Of a stretch of DNA of 64,000 nucleotides, positions 8,428 through 16,340 are shown piece by piece (within the stretch, counting starts at the first letter, position 1; every line of letters begins with the position of its first letter). The stretch is taken from NCBI RefSeq assembly GCF_000332115.1, contig NC_020156.1, forward strand, positions 2,667,501 to 2,731,500, written 5' to 3'. The position numbers and the translations under genes are program-made. A model generated the notes under the pieces. It searched no databases. It was not told the DNA's origin and saw only the letters and a list, made by a program, of their open reading frames with translations. Source of the stretch: Nonlabens dokdonensis DSW-6. Lineage in GTDB: Bacteria > Bacteroidota > Bacteroidia > Flavobacteriales > Flavobacteriaceae.

Positions 8428-9483
8428 ATGCTTCCAGCTGTAAAAAATAAAATTTTGGGAATCTCAAAGCAGAAAATTCTTTGGGTACTGTATATTATTA
8501 TATTATTACCTATCTGTCTGGAGATTTCTTTAAGAATACTCAATGCAAAACCCTATGTGCAACAAGATTATCATATTTCTTCAACTCCCGAAGAACCATT
8601 TATTGCTGACGATTCATTAGGAATTGTTTTAAAAACAGGTACATACGATATTACTCTTAATCATAAACTGACTTTTACTTCTACACATCAAGAAAACCAA
8701 ACTAGAAGAGTCGCATTCAAAGAGGAGCGACAAATTGATTCAGAAAAAATAGCGGTTTTAGGCTGCTCATTTACTTACGGTTATGGTGTTAATGATGAAG
8801 AACATTTTACATCGCTATTACAAAAACGTCATCCAAATTTTGACTTTGTTAATTATGGAGTTATAGGGTACGGTACAACACACGGATATTTGCAGCTCAA
8901 AAAGTGGGATGAGAATAATGAAGTCCCTAAGATGGTTATCTTAAATTTTGCAACAGACCATTTTAATAGAAATGTTTTGTCTAGTTCTTACAGAAGAGCT
9001 TTGAGTATAGGTTTTAATAGATCTTTAGGTAATACCAATCAATTGATGAATGATGCTAGATATCCGGTGACTTTAAATTCTAAATTAGAAATAAGTCATG
9101 TAAAATGGAATGAGATGTATGAAGACTGGATGGGAAGAAGCGTTTTTTCCAGTATAAACTTTATTCAAACTAAAAGTGATGAAATAAATGATCTAGCAAA
9201 CCAGCCTGTCGAAATAACCTATTCTTTGATTAAAGAAATGAAAACGATATGTGATAAGAACAATGCTAAATTTATAGTTAGTTTTTTAGATGAAAATGAG
9301 CAAAGTAAAACTTTAAAAGAAAGACTTACAAACTTAGGAATTACTATGGTTGATGTTGATTTTGACTTCCAAAATAAAAAAATGATCAACTACCCTTACG
9401 ATAATCATCCTAACGCGTTAGGTCACAAAATGATTGCCGATAAGATTGATGAGCGACTTGAACTAATTGTTATAAATGAATAA
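8428..9483 (+). CDS. Membrane-anchored SGNH/GDSL-fold hydrolase or acyltransferase-like protein
   Basis: A 351-aa protein with one N-terminal membrane segment (about residues 18-36) and the rest presumably periplasmic. SGNH hallmarks: GCSFTYGYGV at residues 112-121 with candidate nucleophile Ser114, NYGVIGYGT as the Gly block, and DNHPNALGH with Asp325 and His327 of the catalytic triad. Members remove or add acyl groups on glycans and lipids. It is the first gene of a three-gene operon; its last codons overlap the MMPL gene by 8 bases. With a GT2 and an exporter following, and a carbamoyltransferase operon opposite, it probably edits the same surface product. Substrate unknown. Confidence 0.75.
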   Translation: MLPAVKNKILGISKQKILWVLYIIILLPICLEISLRILNAKPYVQQDYHISSTPEEPFIADDSLGIVLKTGTYDITLNHKLTFTSTHQENQTRRVAFKEERQIDSEKIAVLGCSFTYGYGVNDEEHFTSLLQKRHPNFDFVNYGVIGYGTTHGYLQLKKWDENNEVPKMVILNFATDHFNRNVLSSSYRRALSIGFNRSLGNTNQLMNDARYPVTLNSKLEISHVKWNEMYEDWMGRSVFSSINFIQTKSDEINDLANQPVEITYSLIKEMKTICDKNNAKFIVSFLDENEQSKTLKERLTNLGITMVDVDFDFQNKKMINYPYDNHPNALGHKMIADKIDERLELIVINE

Positions 9484-11689
9484 GACGGCATTATATGCTT
9501 TACTCGTTACCTTCATAGCTCTAGGAATATGGAGTTCTAATCATCTTACCTATAATTATACCGTTGATCCATTAGTTTTTGGAACGGAAAGTCAAAAAGA
9601 CCAGTTTAAGAAATATCAAAATGCTTTTGAAAGTGATAGAGAAGCAGTCACAATAGGCTTGAAATCTTCAAAGAAATTTACCGAATACTCACATTTTTTA
9701 AAGGTTCAGGAAATAACTCTTGCTCTCAATAGCCTATCTGGTGTGGAAGAAGTGGTTAGCTTAGAAAGTATAAAACTACCTGCGCTTAATGGTTTTAGAA
9801 TAGATTATTCTAACGTTCTTTCCTTAGAAAACGAATTTTCTTTTAATGAAGACTACAGATACTTAAATGAGTATCAAGACATCACAGAGAAATTTCTTTC
9901 AACTGATCGTAAAGCTATTAGTTTTTATGTGTATTTACATAACGAGAATCAGGAAGCATCAATTGACTCTATCAAAAACATACTCAAGGCAAGTCCATTT
10001 GATGAATACCATATTTTAGGAAGTCCTGTATTTGAATCTGAAGGTGATACCGTACTGAAGAAGGAAACTATTTTGATAACCTTATTAGGAATATTTCTTT
10101 TGTTATTAAGTATGGCATGGCTTACTCGAAGTGTGCGTAAGATTTTTCTAACCTTACTTTTTACAGCTTTTAATGTTTGTGTTACCATAGTTTTTATGAA
10201 GGTTTGTAATTTTGAAATTACTTCCTTTACTACTATTGTTCCTATTGTAATCGCAATCCTATCTTTTACAGATATTACTCATATTCTATATCATTATGAG
10301 CTTCTAGCTGTTAATGATCTATCAATACAAAAAATACGGAAACAGCTATTTAAGAAGATAGGTTTTCCATTGTTGCTTACCTCTTTATCCAACCTTTTTG
10401 GATTTGCGATTTTCTTTTTTAATGATAGTGTAGATCAAATTACAGACCTTGCCATTGTTGCTTCTTTTGGAATTTTATTTGCCTATGTATCATCACGTTT
10501 ACTTTTGCCGACTCTGCTGGATTATAAAGCAAACATTTCATCTAATCAGAAAACTGTTTTTATAGATATGGTAATTCTTGGTTTTGTAACTTTTGCAAGC
10601 AAACATTATAAGAAAATTGTATCTGGTTGTACCATTCTTTTTATTTTTTTGGGACTTTATGTTTTTATGAAGGCAGAAATTGACATGCACTATTATGAGA
10701 AGGACAATACCTCATTAGCAATTAATAGGGCATGTGCATTCTATGATCAAAATTTTCAAGGAATTAGGGATATAGAGGTTGTTTTAAATACAAGTCAGAA
10801 CAGTGTCTTTGATGCTGCAACTATTAAAAAAATCGATGACATAGAACAATATTTGACAAATCAATATGGTTGCAAATCAGTATATAGTGTGAATACGATA
10901 ATTAAAAGGTATAACCGTTTTAAAAATAATGGAGCTGTCAACTTCTATAGACTTCCTAAAAATGTTACTTCAAAATTTATAAGTAATTTAAATAGCGATG
11001 CAGAACAACTGAACCTTTATAATGTGCTTTCAATAGATGAAAGTATGACGAGAGTCATAGGTAGTATTCCCGACATCGGTACTCATGATGCTTTACTTAA
11101 AAACGAGGAGCTTACTAATTTTCTATCTCAGATGAATGCGCCAAACATGGAGGTCTATATCAATGGTAAGGCTTACATTTTTGACCAAAATGTATTTAAA
11201 ATTTCAAAATTTGTGATGATATGTTTATTGATAGGTATCTTGTTTGTAGGTATCTTAGTAACTATACTATTTCAATCCTTTTGGATGGGAATGATCACCG
11301 TGGTGTCCAATGTATTGCCTTTATTATTTGGAGTTACTGTTATGAGTTTATTGAATGTTCCATTAAACCCTAGTTCTATATTTATTTTGACGTTATTATT
11401 TGGAATAGCATTAGACGATTCTATTTATTTACTGACTCATCTTAATGACTCAAAACGTAAAAGAGCATCCACAAGAATACAGCTGATAAAAAGTTTAAAA
11501 GCAAACAGCTCACCTTTATTGATTACTAGTGTTGTATTAAGTATCATGTTTTTATCCTTAACCATTTCAAGTTATGATTCTTTATTGAATTTTGGTTTGA
11601 TTATTTCTTCAGGGCTTATTTTCGCTTTTATTTCAGATATGCTTTTAATCCCTTCTTTATTATTTCTAAGAATCAATCAGAACTCATAA
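9476..11689 (+). CDS. MMPL/RND-superfamily (HAE3-type) lipid or hydrophobe exporter
   Basis: A 737-aa inner-membrane protein with the RND half-repeat pattern: one N-terminal TM, a periplasmic loop of about 180 residues, a block of five TMs, then the same arrangement again. Acidic residues sit in the central membrane helices of both halves (SFTDITHILYH and GIALDDSIYLL), where RND pumps carry their proton relay. The size and lack of a tripartite-pump docking region fit the MMPL/HAE3 group, which exports lipids, hopanoids or glycolipids. It overlaps the SGNH gene by 8 bases and the GT2 ATG by one base (TAATG). I infer that it moves the product of the cluster across the inner membrane. Confidence 0.85.
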   Translation: MNKTALYALLVTFIALGIWSSNHLTYNYTVDPLVFGTESQKDQFKKYQNAFESDREAVTIGLKSSKKFTEYSHFLKVQEITLALNSLSGVEEVVSLESIKLPALNGFRIDYSNVLSLENEFSFNEDYRYLNEYQDITEKFLSTDRKAISFYVYLHNENQEASIDSIKNILKASPFDEYHILGSPVFESEGDTVLKKETILITLLGIFLLLLSMAWLTRSVRKIFLTLLFTAFNVCVTIVFMKVCNFEITSFTTIVPIVIAILSFTDITHILYHYELLAVNDLSIQKIRKQLFKKIGFPLLLTSLSNLFGFAIFFFNDSVDQITDLAIVASFGILFAYVSSRLLLPTLLDYKANISSNQKTVFIDMVILGFVTFASKHYKKIVSGCTILFIFLGLYVFMKAEIDMHYYEKDNTSLAINRACAFYDQNFQGIRDIEVVLNTSQNSVFDAATIKKIDDIEQYLTNQYGCKSVYSVNTIIKRYNRFKNNGAVNFYRLPKNVTSKFISNLNSDAEQLNLYNVLSIDESMTRVIGSIPDIGTHDALLKNEELTNFLSQMNAPNMEVYINGKAYIFDQNVFKISKFVMICLLIGILFVGILVTILFQSFWMGMITVVSNVLPLLFGVTVMSLLNVPLNPSSIFILTLLFGIALDDSIYLLTHLNDSKRKRASTRIQLIKSLKANSSPLLITSVVLSIMFLSLTISSYDSLLNFGLIISSGLIFAFISDMLLIPSLLFLRINQNS

Positions 11690-13149
11690 TGATAGCAAAC
11701 GGCATTTTTTATTTATGGGTAACTTTAAATGCATTACTCTTTTTCTATATATGTGTAGAAATCGTTTTGTTGCTATTTGCTTTGACTGCTAAAAAACAAA
11801 ACAAACAAATTGCATTAAAAAGTTATCCTAAAGTAACCATACAACTTCCTGTTTATAATGAAAAATATGTCGTCGAGCGACTTATTGATGCTGTATGTAA
11901 AATAGATTACCCACAAGAATTATTAGAGATTCATCTATTAGATGATTCTACTGATGAAACCTCATCTCTAGCATTGTTAAAAATGAAGTTTTATCAGGAT
12001 TTAGGGATTGATATTAAACATATACAAAGAGCCGATAGAGTAGGTTTCAAAGCCGGCGCTCTTGATTATAGTATGGGAATTTGTAAGGGTGAATTCATTG
12101 CTATTTTTGATGCCGACTTCATTCCTAGTGTAGATTTTTTAAAGCAAACTTTACCTCATTTCAATTCAGAATGTATTGGTGTTGTACAAACTCGATGGAG
12201 TCATATCAATGAAAACTTTTCCTTTTTGACAAGAGCACAAGCTATTATGCTTAACACTCATTTTTCTATTGAACATTTAGGGCGCACGTCTAGCGGCGCT
12301 TTTATCAACTTTAACGGCACTGCAGGTATCTGGAGAAAATTATGTATTGAAGACACTGGAGGCTGGCAAGCAGACACACTAACAGAAGATCTAGATTTGA
12401 GCTTCAGAGCACAAATGAAAGGATGGAAATTTAATTATTTGTTTGATGTTGAATCTCCAGCCGAGTTACCTATTACTGTAGACGCTTATAAAACACAACA
12501 ATACAGATGGTCTAAGGGTGCTGCGGAATGCGTGAGGAAAAATATTAAAAACTTATGGTTGTCTCCAGTTGGTCTATGGCAAAAAATAGCAGGTAGCGTT
12601 CACTTATTCAACTCCTCCATATTTATAATTGTATTTTTTTTAGTAATGACCAGCCCCATAGTATTTTGGATGGGTAAGGAGAATCAAATCACCTCTGTAA
12701 ATCTTGAACTTATATCCTACTTAAGTTTATTTATTACATGTTTTATAACCATCATTTTTTTCGCGGGACACCTAATCGTCGTAAATTCTAAATGGAAAGC
12801 AGCACTTTTGTTTTGGCCTAATTTTTATGCCTACTTGGCACTTAGTGTCGGCATTTCCTTTTACATGGTAATAGGAGTTATTGAAGGCTACGCAGGTAAG
12901 GTTTCAGAATTTGTACGGACACCTAAGTTTAATTTGAACAAAACAGACTCAAAAATATTAAAAAAAGAGTATTCATTTAAGAACAAGTTAAACATTAGGC
13001 TTTTAGAGTTGTTCATACTATTCTACGGTTGTTTTGTCATTAGTCTAGGAGCTTATTATTTAGATTTTTTCATGATGAATTATGGAGTTGTTATTACATT
13101 GGGTTTCACCCTAAAGGTCTTTTTTCCTAAATATATTTTTAAGTTTTAG
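11689..13149 (+). CDS. Processive-type family 2 glycosyltransferase (cellulose-synthase-like)
   Basis: A 486-aa membrane enzyme: one TM near the N-terminus, a cytosolic GT-A domain, and about five TMs in the C-terminal third. The full set of processive GT2 residues is present: DDSTDE at 85-90, DADF at 141-144, TED at 232-234 (catalytic base Asp234) and QQYRW at 270-274. This is the arrangement of cellulose, hyaluronan and mannan synthases, but it lacks a PilZ domain, so no c-di-GMP control is evident. Alternatively it could transfer a single sugar to a lipid, as some CesA-like enzymes of this length do. Its last 4 bases overlap the convergent T9SS gene. Confidence 0.85.
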   Translation: MIANGIFYLWVTLNALLFFYICVEIVLLLFALTAKKQNKQIALKSYPKVTIQLPVYNEKYVVERLIDAVCKIDYPQELLEIHLLDDSTDETSSLALLKMKFYQDLGIDIKHIQRADRVGFKAGALDYSMGICKGEFIAIFDADFIPSVDFLKQTLPHFNSECIGVVQTRWSHINENFSFLTRAQAIMLNTHFSIEHLGRTSSGAFINFNGTAGIWRKLCIEDTGGWQADTLTEDLDLSFRAQMKGWKFNYLFDVESPAELPITVDAYKTQQYRWSKGAAECVRKNIKNLWLSPVGLWQKIAGSVHLFNSSIFIIVFFLVMTSPIVFWMGKENQITSVNLELISYLSLFITCFITIIFFAGHLIVVNSKWKAALLFWPNFYAYLALSVGISFYMVIGVIEGYAGKVSEFVRTPKFNLNKTDSKILKKEYSFKNKLNIRLLELFILFYGCFVISLGAYYLDFFMMNYGVVITLGFTLKVFFPKYIFKF

Positions 13150-14732
13150 TTTTGAATAACGACCTTTTTATACAATTTACTGTGAAGTGTTTTTACTTGC
13201 AGTATATAAATTCCATTAGAAAAACCATCGGTAGAGATTTGTACTTCGCTAATATTCAAATTATTTGAGGTTTTAAATATTTCTTTTCCTTGCATATCAA
13301 CAAGTGTTACTTCATGTATTTCTTTACTTTGAATGTTTAAAAGCGAACTTGCAGGATTAGGAAAAACCTTAATTTCCGTTGATTGATCAGAAGATATTTC
13401 TTGAAGAGAAAGCACGTTTCCTTGAGTATCTGTTTTTTGAAACCAAATGTTTAAATCACCATGTCTAGGATCACCCCATACGGCATTTACCACATCATTT
13501 TCTAATTGTACCGACATAAAATCATTTCCAGAACTCGTTAATATAGGATCATAAGGAATTAACAAACTAGATAACCTAAAGTTAGGCTCAAATTGAGTAC
13601 TGTTATTAGGCCTATAAGCTGCATAAATTTCAGAATCAGCAGCGTATGTACCATCGCTACCATTTCTTCTATCTCGCCAAGTAATAATTAAATCTCCATC
13701 ATTATCAAAATCTCCCCAAACAAGATCTTGCATTCTATTGTTTGCAATAGGATCGTCATTTACTCGAGTAGGAGCGCTCCAAGTCGCACCAGCATTAAAA
13801 GATTCTGTAATAAAAACGTCCAGATCACCATTTGTAGTTCTTAACCCTACGACTGCAAGATGATTTGAGTTTGCTGGATTACTAAGTAAAAGTCCTGCTT
13901 TTTTAGCATCAGGAAAGTTAGTTAAAGGTACTGGGTTTACAATATTGGTGATCGCTTGATGAGAAAAAGTAGCACCAGCATCGCTTGAGCTAACAAGAAG
14001 CAATTGCGCAAATAAGCTTTGCGATATCACAAAAGAAGGATAGTTGGCATAAAAAATACCATTACTACTTACTGCTGGTGAAGGCATAGGTAAATTATTA
14101 GCGCTTCCAGCCAGCCAGCCTGGTGCATCTAAATAGGAAGTAGAAAAAGTAGTTCCATTATCTGTAGAGATAGATACATATGGATTAAATGGTGCATTAG
14201 TACGATTCAAATTCATGCTAGTCACATAAATAGTACCTTGTATACTTCCGTTAGATCGATCAATAGCAATCCATGGTCTATCGATAGGCCATTTTGTTCC
14301 ATCAAATGTGGTGTCTACAACATTAACAGGATTTCCCCAAGAGAGTCCGCCATCAGTTGATTTTACAAGATAAATGCCTCCGGTAACTGGTGGAGCAGTT
14401 CCCGTAAAATCTATATAACTTATAAATATCTCGCCAGCGTTATTAAAAGCAATAGCAGGATCTGCAGAAGAGTAACTACTTACTACATGAGGAATTAATG
14501 CTGTATTACTCCACGTATTTCCCGCATCAAAGCTGGTTTTAATTTTTATTTGAAATTGATTAGCCAGATTTACCCAACCCATCCACGCGACTACAATATT
14601 GTTAGTATCGTTTGGATTGATCGCCACATAAGGTTCACCATCAAAAACAGTTCCGTTAGAGAGGTTGGTGTTTTGAGAAAAGCTATTCACAAAACAAAGT
14701 AGAACTATGATCCTTAAAATGAGAAACTTCAT
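13146..14732 (-). CDS. Secreted Asp-box (sialidase/BNR-like) beta-propeller protein with T9SS sorting domain
   Basis: A 528-aa protein with a cleavable signal peptide (ends near NSFSQ). The body carries five Asp-box-like motifs of the S-x-D/N-x-G-x-T-W type (SFDAGNTW, STDGGLSW, STDNGTTF, SSDAGATF, SFNAGATW), which mark the blades of a sialidase-like propeller. The last 75 residues, from VFPNPASSLLNI to YKKVVIQN, form a type A C-terminal sorting domain, so the protein should be exported by the type IX system and retained on or released from the cell surface. The sialidase catalytic Arg triad and Tyr/Glu pair cannot be assigned by eye, so enzymatic activity is uncertain. Confidence 0.8.
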   Translation of the reverse strand: MKFLILRIIVLLCFVNSFSQNTNLSNGTVFDGEPYVAINPNDTNNIVVAWMGWVNLANQFQIKIKTSFDAGNTWSNTALIPHVVSSYSSADPAIAFNNAGEIFISYIDFTGTAPPVTGGIYLVKSTDGGLSWGNPVNVVDTTFDGTKWPIDRPWIAIDRSNGSIQGTIYVTSMNLNRTNAPFNPYVSISTDNGTTFSTSYLDAPGWLAGSANNLPMPSPAVSSNGIFYANYPSFVISQSLFAQLLLVSSSDAGATFSHQAITNIVNPVPLTNFPDAKKAGLLLSNPANSNHLAVVGLRTTNGDLDVFITESFNAGATWSAPTRVNDDPIANNRMQDLVWGDFDNDGDLIITWRDRRNGSDGTYAADSEIYAAYRPNNSTQFEPNFRLSSLLIPYDPILTSSGNDFMSVQLENDVVNAVWGDPRHGDLNIWFQKTDTQGNVLSLQEISSDQSTEIKVFPNPASSLLNIQSKEIHEVTLVDMQGKEIFKTSNNLNISEVQISTDGFSNGIYILQVKTLHSKLYKKVVIQN

Positions 14733-14997
14733 AGTGTATTATATTTCTGATCTAAATATATAAAAATATTCTAGTCAAAAAATCCAAATCAATAAAATGC
14801 TTAATCGGTTATAAATGCCTCAATAGTCTTACATAACTTAAAAAGAATATTTAATCCTTAAGATAATCGTTTTCTACAGGCTAAGAATAATATAATTTCA
14901 AATTTCCAATTAAAATTTAATAATATAGGATCTTCGAACTATATTTTTCAAAAGATATAGATAGAAACAAGAGGTTTATTCAATAAAAAGTAAAAAC

Positions 14998-15468
14998 TCA
15001 CATACAAAATGGAACTGTAAAAGTACCATTTACAAAACTATTTATAGAAGGTCTATCAATCAGTACTCTCGCAGTTACTTCAGTATTATTGAAACTAACA
15101 ACTTCTACTTTAAAATTAATTAAACTTTGAAAACTAGTGGAATTAGGGTCGTTAATAGATCCAGTAACACCAGCCTCATGAATACCTATTTGTCGTGGTA
15201 AATTGATACTTATTATGCTACTTTCGTTATTAGTACAATCAACCTGCACATCATATAATAAGACTCTAATCACATCTTCGCCATTAAGCGACAAGAAACG
15301 GGATGTGCCACCTACCACTGTAAAATTTTCTCCATAAACTTGACCCATTAATGGATCGGTTGATAATTCCTCAACTGGATCACCGTCATTGTCATCGTCT
15401 TCTATTGTACATGAACTGAAGCAAAAAGCAAGCAGGATGAATGTCGTTACGTATTTAATATTTTTCAT
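14998..15468 (-). CDS. Hypothetical lipoprotein
   Basis: A 156-aa protein with a lipoprotein signal peptide and lipobox FSSC at about residue 19, followed by an acidic linker rich in D and E. The remainder looks like a small all-beta domain with no motif I recognise, ending in VPFCM with the stop directly after. A Cys-containing C-terminus and an internal DCTNN suggest one disulfide. Probably outer-membrane attached. It stands alone; a Bacteroidota -7 box precedes it at 15506-15513. No function can be assigned. Confidence 0.6.
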   Translation of the reverse strand: MKNIKYVTTFILLAFCFSSCTIEDDDNDGDPVEELSTDPLMGQVYGENFTVVGGTSRFLSLNGEDVIRVLLYDVQVDCTNNESSIISINLPRQIGIHEAGVTGSINDPNSTSFQSLINFKVEVVSFNNTEVTARVLIDRPSINSFVNGTFTVPFCM

Positions 15469-15505
15469 TAATGTTAGTTATTTAAAGTTTGATTCAAAAG
15501 TAGGT

Positions 15506-15513
15506 CAAATATA
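15506..15513 (-). promoter_or_regulatory. -7 box (TATATTTG) upstream of the 14998-15468 lipoprotein
   Basis: A perfect TAnnTTTG box on the minus strand, 38 bases before the ATG. A second match, TACTTTTG, lies just downstream at 15502-15495; either could be used. Confidence 0.45.
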
Positions 15514-15656
15514 AATCTTTCTAGGTTCAAAGGTGCAACTTGCTATAAATCAAATAATACAGTTTATTTTGTAATACTATAAGCTACAATTAAGGAAGAA
15601 ATGGAGTAAACGTTATTGCTATAAAGCAAGCTTTATTTAAAAGTTAAGTTTCATTT

Positions 15657-16022
15657 TTAAGGAATAATCGGATAAGTGTAAAAAGAACTAGTTATATTAA
15701 TAGATGTCCATAAACAACTAAATAGTGATCCAGAAATGAAAAAGAACCACCTGAAACGATAAATTTTGATTTTATTATGGAAGTAATGCCAATCAAATAA
15801 CTCTGTCAACGTACCTAAGGAATAAAATATATTAGCACCTATCGCCCAAATACAAATGAGTATTATATCCATCAACTTGAGCGAGTAATTAAATAGCGTA
15901 TAAGTCTCATAAATACTAAAAGAGCCCGCTAGTAAAACGACAAGATTATAAATCCATCGTTTTGATTCCCACCATCTTACTTTTAGTCTTAAATCAATGT
16001 TTAATTGCTTTATATCTTTCAT
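15657..16022 (-). CDS. Hypothetical membrane protein
   Basis: A 121-aa protein with three hydrophobic segments (about residues 24-46, 50-72 and 90-112) and a basic N-terminus carrying RWWESKRW. No family recognised. It sits alone between the lipoprotein and gcvP with gaps on both sides. Codon use looks like its neighbours. The call as a real gene rests on length, hydrophobic pattern and the lack of any competing frame. Confidence 0.5.
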   Translation of the reverse strand: MKDIKQLNIDLRLKVRWWESKRWIYNLVVLLAGSFSIYETYTLFNYSLKLMDIILICIWAIGANIFYSLGTLTELFDWHYFHNKIKIYRFRWFFFISGSLFSCLWTSINITSSFYTYPIIP

Positions 16023-16211
16023 GATTAAATATAATTATAATGGTACTAAAAACCGCACCAGCACAAATTTAATCCGTGTTCTAATGCCAGTTCGAGCGAG
16101 AGTCGAGAACGTTTACCTATTCAATAATTTTTTACTATCAAAAAAGTTTTCGACCTAAGTTTACACTGAATTAATCGAAGTACTCAACCAAGTATTTTCA
16201 ACTTAAATTCT

Positions 16212-16247
16212 ATAAAAAAAACCTGCCAAGAAAATACTCAGCAGGTT
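16212..16247 (-). terminator. Rho-independent terminator of gcvP
   Basis: On the minus strand AACCTGC, a 14-base loop, GCAGGTT and a run of T. It lies about 95 bases after the gcvP stop, beyond the hexamer repeat. Confidence 0.75.
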
Positions 16248-16295
16248 ATAACTATTTATAAAATCATCAGCTTTTTATTTTAACCTTCAACTTAA

Positions 16296-16337
16296 GTTCA
16301 AGTTCAAGTTCAAGTTCAAGCTCAAGCTCAAATTCAA
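16296..16337. repeat. Hexamer tandem repeat GTTCAA/GCTCAA, seven units
   Basis: Four GTTCAA, two GCTCAA and one ATTCAA in a row, ending 3 bases from the gcvP stop codon. The terminal words resemble the sequence just after the DEAD-helicase stop near 26830. Confidence 0.9.
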
Positions 16338-16340
16338 TTT

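Larger units (their letters stand above)
16023..16340. other. Intergenic region with gcvP terminator and hexamer repeat
   Basis: A gap of about 318 bases that holds a rho-independent terminator for gcvP at 16212-16247 and a GTTCAA-type tandem repeat just after the gcvP stop. The part nearest the membrane-protein gene shows nothing recognisable. Confidence 0.6.

Noticed and set aside
13146..13149. Overlap of GT2 and T9SS gene as sign of a frameshift
   Set aside because: Both proteins end in natural family positions (TM end and sorting domain), so the 4-base tail overlap is genuine.
15657..16022. Membrane ORF as random open frame
   Set aside because: Kept as a low-confidence gene because hydrophobic pattern and length are typical of a real membrane protein.
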